Shown here piece by piece: positions 21,352 through 29,902 of a DNA stretch of 64,000 bases. The notes beneath the pieces are model-generated. The model was not told where the DNA came from. It worked only from the letters and a program-made list of their open reading frames with translations, and did no database searches. Position numbers and translations under genes: made by a program. Where the stretch lies: positions 3,968,001 through 4,032,000 of the forward strand of contig NZ_JAMKCQ010000001.1 in the NCBI RefSeq assembly GCF_024169515.1, given 5' to 3'. The stretch comes from Erwinia aphidicola (GTDB lineage: Bacteria; Pseudomonadota; Gammaproteobacteria; Enterobacterales; Enterobacteriaceae). Position 1 is the first letter of the stretch. Every line of letters begins with the position of its first letter.

Positions 21352-21438
21352 ATGAAATGGAATCGAAGAAATACCTGGATTGCGATGGTGGCGGGATGCC
21401 TGATCTTCTGGCTGCTGATCGCGTTGGTTTTATCTTAG
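21352..21438 (+). CDS. Single-pass small membrane protein, 28 aa
   Basis: The ORF encodes a basic N-terminus (MKWNRRNTW) followed by one hydrophobic helix (residues 10-28), the layout of a short inner-membrane protein with the N-terminus inside. A GGGAG lies about 11 bases before the ATG, a little far. The pattern W-x-A-x3-G-x3-FW-x3-AL recalls the YmiA group of enterobacterial small membrane proteins, but this is from memory. It sits between the 46-aa gene and dbpA, with a TATAAT at 21264. Confidence 0.6.
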   Translation: MKWNRRNTWIAMVAGCLIFWLLIALVLS

Positions 21439-21556
21439 TCTGACTACGCACTCCACGCGCTGTGCGGCACTGCCGCCAGCGCTTTTCTCCCTCCAGGCTC
21501 TGCTTTCTGTTACACTCTGCGCCAATTATTTTGCCGTTTTATCAGAGAACTTTCCC

Positions 21557-22936
21557 GTGACTGCTTTTACTACCCTGACACAACTTCCCGCCAGCCAGAT
21601 TGAGAACCTCAACGAGCTGGGTTACCTCGCCATGACCCCGGTTCAGGCGGAATCTCTGCCAGCCATCCTTGCCGGGCGCGACGTGCGTGCACAGGCGAAA
21701 ACAGGCAGTGGCAAAACCGCCGCATTTGGGCTGGGTGTGATGCACCGGGTGGACGCCAGCCAGTATGTGACCCAGGCGCTGGTGCTGTGTCCGACGCGTG
21801 AGCTGGCAGACCAGGTAACGAAAGAGCTGCGTCGTCTGGCCCGCTTTACCGCGAATATTAAGATTCTCACTCTGTGCGGCGGTCAGCCGTTTGCCGCGCA
21901 GCGTGATTCACTGCTGCATGCTCCACATATTGTAGTAGGAACGCCGGGGCGCATTATGGATCACCTGCAGCGTGAAACCCTGAAGCTGGACGGCGTGAAT
22001 ATGCTGGTGCTGGATGAAGCCGACCGCATGCTGGAGATGGGTTTCCGTGACGATATCGACACCATTATTGGCTACTGCCCGCCACAGCGCCAGACGCTGC
22101 TGTTCTCCGCGACCTGGCCGCAGGTGATTGCGCAGATCAGCCAGAATATCCAGCGCGACCCGCTGACGGTAGAAACCGGCGATGTCTCCGACCTGCCGAA
22201 AATCGAACAGTCATTCTATGAAGCCGGGCCGCGTGAAAAGCTGAGCGCGCTGATTGGCCTGCTTAGCGACCGCCAGCCATCTTCCTGCGTGGTGTTCTGC
22301 AACACCAAGCGCGAATGCGATGATATCGCCCAGGCGCTGGAGTCTGCCCAGATCAGCGCGCAGGCGCTGCATGGCGACCTGGAACAGCGCGATCGTGACC
22401 AGGTTTTGATTCGCTTTGCTAACGGCAGCTGCCGCGTGCTGGTGGCGACCGATGTGGCTGCGCGCGGGCTGGACATCAAAGCGCTGGCGATGGTGGTGAA
22501 TTATCAGCTGTCGTTTGACCCGGAAGTCCACGTGCACCGCATTGGTCGTACCGCGCGCGCGGGGCAGGAGGGCTGTGCCGTCAGTCTGGTGGCGCCGGAT
22601 GAGATGGTGCGTGCGCACGCGCTGGAAGATTTCCTGCAGCAGAAGCTTAACTGGCGCAGCGTGGCGGAGCTGAAGTCAGTTGCCGCCAAGCCGCTGCCGG
22701 CGGAAATGGTTACCGTGTGCCTCGACGGTGGGCGCAAGGCAAAAATTCGCCCGGGCGATATCCTCGGTGCGCTGACCGGTGACGGCGGGCTGAAGGGCGA
22801 TCAGGTTGGCAAGATTGATGTTGGCCCGACTCACGCCTATGTGGCCATTCGTCGTGACCAGGCGCGCCAGGTGATGGGGCAGTTGAAGGACGTGAAGATT
22901 AAAGGCAAATCTTGCCGCGCACGCCTGCTGAAATAA
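21557..22936 (+). CDS. dbpA: DbpA, DEAD-box ATP-dependent RNA helicase
   Basis: A 459-aa protein beginning at GTG. Motifs in order: Q-motif region (LGYLAMTPVQ), Walker A AKTGSGKT (about residue 48), PTRELA, VLDEADRML (DEAD), SAT, ATDVAARGLD and HRIGRTARAG. The C-terminal 75 residues are the RNA-binding domain (DbpA/CsdA type) that recognises hairpin 92 of 23S rRNA. It acts in late assembly of the large ribosomal subunit. Length is two residues above E. coli. The neighbouring ttcA and zntB occur together with dbpA in E. coli as well. Confidence 0.96.
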   Translation: MTAFTTLTQLPASQIENLNELGYLAMTPVQAESLPAILAGRDVRAQAKTGSGKTAAFGLGVMHRVDASQYVTQALVLCPTRELADQVTKELRRLARFTANIKILTLCGGQPFAAQRDSLLHAPHIVVGTPGRIMDHLQRETLKLDGVNMLVLDEADRMLEMGFRDDIDTIIGYCPPQRQTLLFSATWPQVIAQISQNIQRDPLTVETGDVSDLPKIEQSFYEAGPREKLSALIGLLSDRQPSSCVVFCNTKRECDDIAQALESAQISAQALHGDLEQRDRDQVLIRFANGSCRVLVATDVAARGLDIKALAMVVNYQLSFDPEVHVHRIGRTARAGQEGCAVSLVAPDEMVRAHALEDFLQQKLNWRSVAELKSVAAKPLPAEMVTVCLDGGRKAKIRPGDILGALTGDGGLKGDQVGKIDVGPTHAYVAIRRDQARQVMGQLKDVKIKGKSCRARLLK

Positions 22937-22950
22937 TCGAACCTATTCCT

Positions 22951-23040
22951 GTAGGGGCCGATCTTTTGTTGCGATCGGCCCGCTGAGCCGATCTTTTGTT
23001 AGGATCGGCCCGCTGAGCCGCTCTTTTCAAGAACGGCCCT
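22951..23040. repeat. Tandem hairpin repeats, 30-bp period
   Basis: After GTAGGG, units of 30 bp begin at 22957, 22987 and 23017 (the last shortened and diverged). Each carries GCCGATC-x8-GATCGGC type arms, so every unit can fold alone. They separate the convergent dbpA and the monooxygenase gene and could act as terminators on either strand. The GTAGGGG start links them to the dispersed palindromes. Confidence 0.8.
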
Positions 23041-23045
23041 GCCAT

Positions 23046-23333
23046 TTAAATCTTGGTAATCACCGGTGGTGCTGCCAGCAGCGATTCAACCCCCGCCAGC
23101 AGAGCCTGGAAGTGTGGCTGGCTCTCGTGCAGTTCAATCGCGGCGGCGCTTTTCCAGGTTTCATGGAACAGGAAGCTGTCGCTGTTCTCTACGCTGCGGT
23201 ACAGATCGTAATGCAGGTTCCCTTCCTCAAGACGGCTTGGCGCCACGCAGCGGTTTAACACCGCAAACAGCTCATCGCCTTTACCGGCTTTTGCCGTGAA
23301 AGTGGCAACAATCAGAATGGATTTATCAGACAT
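23046..23333 (-). CDS. Antibiotic biosynthesis monooxygenase (ABM) family protein
   Basis: A 95-aa dimeric ferredoxin-like fold protein of the ABM/YgiN type. The pattern ATFTAKAGKGDELF at the start, LHYDLYRSVENSDSFLFHETWKS in the middle (kept here as the central strand-helix unit), and HFQALL are typical. Family members are small quinol or heme monooxygenases or stress-linked proteins; the substrate here cannot be told. It has its own ribosome site (AGGAG) and no operon partner. Confidence 0.85.
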   Translation of the reverse strand: MSDKSILIVATFTAKAGKGDELFAVLNRCVAPSRLEEGNLHYDLYRSVENSDSFLFHETWKSAAAIELHESQPHFQALLAGVESLLAAPPVITKI

Positions 23334-23451
23334 CTGTATCTCCTAATAAGTGGCAAAATGACGTCGTCAGCGGCGAAATACCCCTGCGGCGTGTAGTTTG
23401 GTGCTGTAAGACTAACGTGCCTGCGGCTGTTTGCCATGATCTTTTTAGGCC

Positions 23452-24111
23452 TCACTGAATTTCGACCGACTGCACCCCTTTGATTTGTAGCAGATCTTCA
23501 TATAGCTGATGCGGTTGTATTCTGCGTGACAACGTCACCTCAACCATCATTTCACACAGGCTGTTCTCAGCATCACGGTTAACCACTGAGACATTGCCCG
23601 TGCGGACATTCAGCTGCTGCAGCGTCACCAGCACCTGCGGTACGCTCTTGGCCTTGAGATGGAAGGTCAGGGTGTGGTGTCGACCGATCAGCAGGCGGCT
23701 GATGCGGCTGAAGGTCTCCAGCACCACCAGCGCCAGTACCGTGCCATAAATGCCAATTTCATACAGGCCGCTGCCGATAACCAGCCCGATTGCCGCGGTC
23801 ACCCACAGCCCGGCGGCGGTGGTTAACCCTTTTACGATCTGCTTTTGAATAATAATGGTCCCGGCACCGAGAAAACCCATGCCGCTCACCACCTGGGCCG
23901 CCACGCGGCTGGGGTCTAGCGCAATGTGGTTGTGCGCGAGAATATCGTCGAAACCATATTTTGAGACGATCATAAACATCGCGCTGCCGATCCCGACCAG
24001 AACGTGGGTGCGCAGACCTGCTTCTTTCGCACGCAACTGGCGCTCAAGCCCAATCAGGCCCCCCAGCACCCCCGCCATGGCGATGCGCAGTAACATATCA
24101 GCGGTCATCAC
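23452..24111 (-). CDS. MgtC/SapB family membrane protein
   Basis: A 219-aa protein with four to five membrane helices in the first 140 residues and a cytoplasmic C-terminal domain with an ACT-like fold (about 145-219). GLIGLERQLRAKEAGLRTH and GMGFLGAGTI are the family signatures, with the Arg/Asp-rich loop typical of MgtC. Some relatives affect magnesium homeostasis, virulence or acid tolerance, others have unknown roles. The gene stands alone; the ribosome site AAGGAT precedes two ATGs. Confidence 0.85.
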   Translation of the reverse strand: MMTADMLLRIAMAGVLGGLIGLERQLRAKEAGLRTHVLVGIGSAMFMIVSKYGFDDILAHNHIALDPSRVAAQVVSGMGFLGAGTIIIQKQIVKGLTTAAGLWVTAAIGLVIGSGLYEIGIYGTVLALVVLETFSRISRLLIGRHHTLTFHLKAKSVPQVLVTLQQLNVRTGNVSVVNRDAENSLCEMMVEVTLSRRIQPHQLYEDLLQIKGVQSVEIQ

Positions 24112-24295
24112 TTATCCTTTTGATTTTACATAGAGATATCATTATCTGAACGGGTAGTTATAAATTAAGAACCGGGGCTATTGATATTTCTGTTATTTTG
24201 ATTTTGTAAGAATGCATGACAGCTATCGACCTGGTGTGAATCGTAGCTTATGCTGGCAAACGCATCTCAGCGCAAATCCACCCGGAGTTTACCCG

Positions 24296-24568
24296 ATGAA
24301 AGCAGCGAGTTTTTTGCTGGTAACGGCAGCGTTACTACTGTCCGCCTGCAGCAGCGACAGTGATAATGAGCCACCTCAACAGGCTACGGCCGCCCATGCG
24401 CCAGCGCGTGTCGTGATGGGCGATTTGGCAGCCAGCAACTGCGCCAGTGCCGGTGGTACCCTGGCGTTGTCTCGTCAGTTAGATGGTAGCTCAGTGGGGA
24501 TGTGCCAGCTGGCGAACGGTCGCCGCTGTGGTGAAAGTGCCTTAATGAGCGGCACCTGCGCCCGTTAA
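24296..24568 (+). CDS. DUF333 lipoprotein (YdbJ-like)
   Basis: A 90-aa lipoprotein with signal MKAASFLLVTAALLLSAC; the lipidated cysteine is residue 18. The C-terminal part (NCASAGGTLALSRQ, then GMCQLANGRRCGESALMSGTC) is the DUF333 domain, with four cysteines likely to form disulphides in the periplasm. E. coli has a similar protein, YdbJ, close to hslJ and ldhA. hslJ is not found here. An upstream ATG at 24212 is rejected because it would place the signal peptide internally. Confidence 0.85.
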   Translation: MKAASFLLVTAALLLSACSSDSDNEPPQQATAAHAPARVVMGDLAASNCASAGGTLALSRQLDGSSVGMCQLANGRRCGESALMSGTCAR

Positions 24569-24587
24569 CGGGCTGACCGAAATGTAG

Positions 24588-24664
24588 GGGGCGACCATTT
24601 TTCCGGTCGCCCCGTGCCGCGAGTTTGCACCGGCCTTAATGCAGACCATTTTTTCCGGTCGCCC
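24588..24664. repeat. Duplicated hairpin (GTAGGGG family)
   Basis: GGGGCGACC (24588-24596) pairs with GGTCGCCCC (24605-24613). A second copy, missing most of its left arm, is at 24643-24664; both are followed by GTGCCGCGA. The pair lies between the convergent DUF333 gene and ldhA. Confidence 0.75.
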
Positions 24665-24675
24665 CGTGCCGCGAA

Positions 24676-25668
24676 TTACACCGTCAGCACATTATCGCAC
24701 TCGGCGCCTTTTTCCAGCTGACGCAGGTTATGCAGCGTGGTCTGGGAAATGCTGGTCAGGGCTTCATCAGTCAGAAACGCCTGATGGCCGGTGAACAGCA
24801 CGTTGTGGCAGGCGGAGAGCCGGCGGAACACATCATCCTGGATTACGTCGTTTGATTTATCTTCAAAGAACAGATCGCGCTCGTTCTCATACACGTCCAT
24901 TCCCAGCGCGCCAATCTTCTGCTGCTTCAGCGCATCAATCGCCGCCTGTGAATCAATTAATGCGCCGCGGCTGGTGTTGATCACCATCACGCCATCCTTC
25001 ATCTGTGCAAAGGCTTGCGCATTCAGCAGATGATAGTTTTCCTCCGTCAGCGGGCAGTGCAGGGTGATAACGTCAGACTGCGCAAACAGCGTATCGATAT
25101 CAACATATTCTGCGCCCAGCTCCAGCGCCTGCGGATTAGTATAGGGGTCAAACGCCAGCAGCTTCATGCCGAAGCCTTTCAAAATACGCAGGGTAGCAAT
25201 GCCGATTTTACCGGTACCGACCACCCCCGCCGTGCGGCCATGCATATTAAAACCGATCAGCCCTTCAAGGGAGAAGTTGGCATCGCGGGTGCGCTGATAA
25301 GCACGGTGGATGCGGCGATTCAGCGTCATCATTAAACCAACCGCATGCTCGGCGACCGCTTCCGGGGAGTAAGCCGGCACGCGCACCACCTGCAGACCCA
25401 GCTCCTTAGCGGCATCAAGATCCACGTTGTTAAAGCCGGCACAGCGCAGCGCAATAAACTTCACGCCCAGCTCCGCCAGCTCTTCCAATACCGTGCGGCT
25501 GCCGTCATCGTTAACGAAGATACAGACCGCATCACAGCCGACGGCATTTTTCGCCGTGCTCTCACTCAAAAGGAAGTCAAAAAACTCCAGTTCAAAGCCG
25601 TAGTCTTCATTGACCTGTTCAAGGTATTTCCGGTCATACTGCTTGGTGCTATACACCGCAAGTTTCAT
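24676..25668 (-). CDS. ldhA: LdhA, fermentative D-lactate dehydrogenase
   Basis: A 330-aa NAD-dependent D-2-hydroxyacid dehydrogenase. Visible are the Rossmann motif VGTGKIGIATLRIL (near 150), the INTSRGALID segment with the substrate Arg, a conserved Glu in DVYENERDLF, and the catalytic His in FTGHQAFL (about 297). It reduces pyruvate to D-lactate during fermentation in the cytoplasm. One residue longer than E. coli. It is divergent from ydbH as in E. coli. Confidence 0.97.
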   Translation of the reverse strand: MKLAVYSTKQYDRKYLEQVNEDYGFELEFFDFLLSESTAKNAVGCDAVCIFVNDDGSRTVLEELAELGVKFIALRCAGFNNVDLDAAKELGLQVVRVPAYSPEAVAEHAVGLMMTLNRRIHRAYQRTRDANFSLEGLIGFNMHGRTAGVVGTGKIGIATLRILKGFGMKLLAFDPYTNPQALELGAEYVDIDTLFAQSDVITLHCPLTEENYHLLNAQAFAQMKDGVMVINTSRGALIDSQAAIDALKQQKIGALGMDVYENERDLFFEDKSNDVIQDDVFRRLSACHNVLFTGHQAFLTDEALTSISQTTLHNLRQLEKGAECDNVLTV

Positions 25669-25742
25669 CGTGTTACTCCTGTACCCGCGCTTAAATAATA
25701 ATGCAGTGTAACAACTATTGTGAACCGCGGGCGAGGCATCCC

Positions 25743-25798
25743 GCTCAGCTGAGCTAAAAAGCAGCGAATGAGTTGATTACTGGTGAAAAACTTCACCA
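25743..25798. promoter_or_regulatory. Two palindromes in the ldhA-ydbH gap
   Basis: GCTCAGCTGAGC (25743-25754) is a perfect 12-bp palindrome. TGGTGAA-AAAC-TTCACCA (25781-25798) is a perfect inverted repeat with 7-bp arms. Both lie between divergent ldhA and ydbH and may be operator sites; no regulator is identified. Confidence 0.4.
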
Positions 25799-25857
25799 GA
25801 GTGATATTCCGTGCCATCATTCAGGGATAATCACGGAGCGAACAGGGTTTTACTGCC

Positions 25858-28488
25858 ATGAAACGGGGCTGGAAAAGGGCGCTTGCGGCGCTGCTGGCGG
25901 TGATCCTGCTGCTAACAGGACTTCTTCTTACGGTTACCCAGTGGCTGCCAAGGGTGGCTGGCATCTGGCTGCCTGCGGATACTACCATCGCACTGGACGG
26001 CAATCCGCGCTGGCACAATGGCGCACTGTTTCTGCCCGGCATCCGCTACCGTGCGGGCGACTGTCAGCTGGCGAAAGTGGTGAATGTTTCCCTCGGCTAC
26101 CAGCAAAAACAGTGGCAGCTGGCGGCGGACAGCGTGGCGATTGACAGCGCCTGCCTGGCTAAACTTCCCACATCAGATAACCCTTCCGCACCGCGCAGCC
26201 TCGCCGAATGGCAGCAAATGCTGCCCAACGCCCGCGTCAATATCCGCCAGCTCAGCGTTTCTCCCTGGCAGCAGTGGGCTGGAGCTCTGCAGCTCACCTT
26301 CGATTCCCAGCGCCAGCAGGTCAGCTATCAGAGCAAAAATCTGACGCTGGCAGCACAACTGAGCGGACAACAGCTGGCGATCGACGCACTGACGGTTCAG
26401 GCGCCCGGCGTGGCACGGCCCGTCACGGTCAGCGGTACGCTGACGTTGCCACACCTACCCGATGGCCTGCCGGAACAGGGCGCGCTACGGGGGCAGCTGG
26501 CGCTGGCAGGGATCCCTGATTCGCTGCAGATCACGCTTGACTGGCGGCAGCAGAGCGGCACCCTGACCGCCATCGCTGAACACCAGAGTACGCCGCTGCT
26601 GACGCTGCCATGGCACATCAGCCCGCAGCAGATTGACATTACCCAGGGGCAGTGGAGCTGGCCTTACGCCGGGCAGCCGCTGTCAGGAGGGATCGCCCTC
26701 AGTGCCAAAAACTGGCAGCAGGGCCTGCCCGCCAGCGAGATTAGCGGGCGTCTTAATCTGCTGACCCAGGGGCGCGGGGGGAAAGGGAATGTGGTGCTGA
26801 CGCTCGGCCCTGGTCATCTTGACTGGAGTGACAGCCAGCTGCCGTTTCGTCTGACGGGTGAGAGCAAGCTGGCCAGCCTGCAGTTTTTCGCCGGGCTTCC
26901 CGGTGAGCTGCGCGGACCGCTGCTCGACCCGCAGTTGCACCTGCAGCCCGGCGCGCTACTGCGGATGAAAGGGCGGCTGCTGTCGACGCTGGAAGTGGAT
27001 GAAGCCCGCTGGCCGCTGGCAGGCGTCGCGGTTTCATCAGCCGGAATTGATGGCCGACTGCAGGCGATCCTCAGCGCCCACGACGCCGAAATGGGCCGTT
27101 TTCGCCTGCATCTGGATGGCCGCGCAACCGACTTCTGGCCCGATAAAGGGCAGTGGTTATGGCGCTACTGGGGCGACGGCTATCTGGCTCCGCTGGCGGC
27201 GAAGTGGGATATGAACGGCAACGGGCGCTGGCAGGACACGCTGATTGAGCTGCAGTCGCTGTCGACCGGGTTTGACCATCTCACCTATGGCAGCGTCACG
27301 GTGGACGCCCCGCGCCTGACGCTCAACAAGGCGGTGCGCTGGCAGCGCGACGCGCAGCAGCCTGCGTTCAGCGGCGAGCTGAAGCTCAACGCGCAGGACA
27401 CGCGCTTCAGCGCCGGGGGCTATCTGCCGCCTTCGCTTCTGACGCTGAAGGTGAAAGGGCGTGACCCGGCGTGGTTCCTCTACAGTGGCAGCCTGCAGGC
27501 GCAGCGCATTGGTCCGGTGCAGGTGCGCGGTCGTTGGGACGGCGAGCGCCTGCGTGGGCAGATGTGGTGGCCTCAGCAGTCGCTGCGCGTCTTCCAGCCG
27601 CTGCTCAGCCCGGACCTCAAGCTGGCGATTCAGGACGGTACGCTCAAGGCTCAGGTGGCGTTTTCCGCCGCCAGCGATCAGGGGCTGGAAGCGGGCGGCC
27701 ACTTCCTGGTGAAGGATGGCAGTGCGCTGCTGCCGGATAACGAATTTAACGGCATCGATTTCTCGCTGCCGTTCCGCCTGCGCGAGCACCGCTGGTACTT
27801 CGGCACCCACGGCCCGGTCTCGCTGCGCATCAAAGAGATTAAAAACCAGTTTGCCATGCAAAACGTCACGGCGGATCTGCAGGGCTGGTATCCGTGGAGT
27901 GCCAGGCAGCCGCTGGAGCTGAGCAACGTCAGCCTCGACCTGTTAGGCGGCCAGCTGAGTATGGCCAGCCTGAAGATGCCGCAGACGCAGGCGGCCACGA
28001 TTACTATTCAGCATCTGAGCGTTTCCGAACTGGTGACGGCGATGAAGCTTAAACAGATTGCCATGTCGGGCCACATTAACGGCGCGCTGCCGCTGTGGCT
28101 GAATGATTCACGCTGGCTGGTGAAAGAGGGCTGGATAGCCAACAGTGGGCCATTAACCGTGCGCATGGATAAAGATATGGCCGATGCCATCAGCAGCAAT
28201 AATTTTGCCGCCGGTGCGGCGATGGACTGGCTGCGCTATATGGAAATTTCGCGCAGCTGGGCCACCCTCGACCTCGACAATCTTGGCTGGATGAAAATGA
28301 CCGCCAAGGTTGATGGCACCAGCCGCTTCAGCAACCGTGACCAGCGCGTCACGCTGAACTATACCCAGCAGGAAAACCTGTTTCAACTCTGGCGCAGTCT
28401 GCGCTTTGGCGATAACCTGCAATCCTGGGTGGAGCAGAATGCCACCCTGCCGTCGCAAAAGGAAACGAGTGATGAAAGCCCGAATTAG
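25858..28488 (+). CDS. ydbH: YdbH, AsmA-like intermembrane lipid transport protein
   Basis: An 876-aa protein with an N-terminal membrane anchor (residues 8-30) and a long, beta-rich periplasmic body with DUF748/AsmA-like C-terminal repeats. It belongs with YhdP and TamB to the AsmA-like proteins that carry phospholipids to the outer membrane. YdbH is reported to form a bridge with the outer-membrane lipoprotein YnbE, encoded immediately after and overlapping by 17 bp. Length is close to E. coli. First gene of ydbH-ynbE-ydbL. Confidence 0.93.
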   Translation: MKRGWKRALAALLAVILLLTGLLLTVTQWLPRVAGIWLPADTTIALDGNPRWHNGALFLPGIRYRAGDCQLAKVVNVSLGYQQKQWQLAADSVAIDSACLAKLPTSDNPSAPRSLAEWQQMLPNARVNIRQLSVSPWQQWAGALQLTFDSQRQQVSYQSKNLTLAAQLSGQQLAIDALTVQAPGVARPVTVSGTLTLPHLPDGLPEQGALRGQLALAGIPDSLQITLDWRQQSGTLTAIAEHQSTPLLTLPWHISPQQIDITQGQWSWPYAGQPLSGGIALSAKNWQQGLPASEISGRLNLLTQGRGGKGNVVLTLGPGHLDWSDSQLPFRLTGESKLASLQFFAGLPGELRGPLLDPQLHLQPGALLRMKGRLLSTLEVDEARWPLAGVAVSSAGIDGRLQAILSAHDAEMGRFRLHLDGRATDFWPDKGQWLWRYWGDGYLAPLAAKWDMNGNGRWQDTLIELQSLSTGFDHLTYGSVTVDAPRLTLNKAVRWQRDAQQPAFSGELKLNAQDTRFSAGGYLPPSLLTLKVKGRDPAWFLYSGSLQAQRIGPVQVRGRWDGERLRGQMWWPQQSLRVFQPLLSPDLKLAIQDGTLKAQVAFSAASDQGLEAGGHFLVKDGSALLPDNEFNGIDFSLPFRLREHRWYFGTHGPVSLRIKEIKNQFAMQNVTADLQGWYPWSARQPLELSNVSLDLLGGQLSMASLKMPQTQAATITIQHLSVSELVTAMKLKQIAMSGHINGALPLWLNDSRWLVKEGWIANSGPLTVRMDKDMADAISSNNFAAGAAMDWLRYMEISRSWATLDLDNLGWMKMTAKVDGTSRFSNRDQRVTLNYTQQENLFQLWRSLRFGDNLQSWVEQNATLPSQKETSDESPN

Positions 28489-28663
28489 TCTGCTGATGGC
28501 AGGCTGTCTATTGCTGCTTAGCGGCTGTATCCCCCGCATTGAGGTTGCCGCGCCAAAAGAGCCGATCACCATCAATATGAACGTCAAAATTGAGCATGAG
28601 ATCCATATCAAGGTCGATAAAGACGTGGAAGCCCTGTTAAAAAACCAGAGCGGTCTGTTCTGA
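28472..28663 (+). CDS. ynbE: YnbE, outer-membrane lipoprotein partner of YdbH
   Basis: A 63-aa lipoprotein. MKARISLLMAGCLLLLSGC is the signal, with the lipobox LSGC at residues 16-19; the mature part is short and beta-like (PITINMNVKIEHEIHIKVDK). Multimers of YnbE are thought to extend the YdbH groove at the outer membrane. The start at 28472 lies within the ydbH 3' end and has a GAAACGAG Shine-Dalgarno-like stretch; an in-frame ATG at 28406 is ignored because the signal would be internal. Confidence 0.93.
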   Translation: MKARISLLMAGCLLLLSGCIPRIEVAAPKEPITINMNVKIEHEIHIKVDKDVEALLKNQSGLF

Positions 28664-28673
28664 GGAGCAAGCA

Positions 28674-28997
28674 ATGAAACGACTGTGCAGCGGATTACTG
28701 CTGGGCTGCCTGCTGTTGTCGCCACAGGTGATGGCGCTGACGCTTGATGAGGCACGGCAGCAGGGGCGCGTAGGCGAAACGCTTAACGGCTACATTGCCG
28801 CGGTGCAGCAGGATGCAGAGACAGCGGCGCTGGTGAAAGAGATCAATGCCGGGCGCATGAATCAGTATCAGATACTGGCGCAGCAGAACAATTTGACCAC
28901 GCGTGACGTGGCGAATATCGCTGGGCAGAAGCTGGTAGAGCGGGCAAAGCCGGGAGAGTTCGTGCGGGGGATAAACGGGCAGTGGATTAGGAAGTAG
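28674..28997 (+). CDS. ydbL: YdbL, periplasmic DUF1318 protein
   Basis: A 107-aa protein with a Sec signal peptide (MKRLCSGLLLGCLLLSPQVMA, about 21 residues) and the DUF1318 domain (LTLDEARQQGRVGETLNGY, then IAGQKLVERAKPGE). In E. coli it is reported to regulate YnbE multimer formation. It starts 10 bp after ynbE with GAGGAGCAAGCA as ribosome site, so the three genes form one operon. Confidence 0.92.
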   Translation: MKRLCSGLLLGCLLLSPQVMALTLDEARQQGRVGETLNGYIAAVQQDAETAALVKEINAGRMNQYQILAQQNNLTTRDVANIAGQKLVERAKPGEFVRGINGQWIRK

Positions 28998-29051
28998 CTG
29001 CGGCACCGACACAGTGCCGCAGCAGGCGGATTGAGGAGGGCGCTCAATCCG
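28997..29051. terminator. Two hairpins between ydbL and azoR
   Basis: GCTGCGGCAC (28997-29006) pairs with GTGCCGCAGC (29014-29023), and a second hairpin, CGGATTGAG/CTCAATCCG, occupies about 29027-29051. Neither has a strong T-run; they lie between convergent genes. Confidence 0.55.
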
Positions 29052-29063
29052 GCAAACCTGTTA

Positions 29064-29687
<624 letters not shown>

Positions 29688-29902
29688 TCATGCGGAAGGC
29701 TATCCGCTCAATGGATAACACTTTACGGATAAATGACGACGAGTGTAAGTGCGAGTTTTCGATATCAATGTTCGAAATTATTGAATAACTGCTCGCGGGC
29801 AAATTAATCGCTAAGTCGCTGTCTGTGCTAGAATACGCAAAAATTTTAATCCCTGATAAATCCATGTTGCCCGCATCAGGTGCGACAAAGCGAGCTTTCA
29901 CC

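Noticed and set aside
25773..26144. Plus-strand ORF overlapping the ydbH start in another frame
   Set aside because: ydbH has the family match and length; this is an alternative-frame shadow.
29825..29902. Longer start for hrpA
   Set aside because: The 26 added residues have no counterpart in HrpA and overlap the likely promoter.
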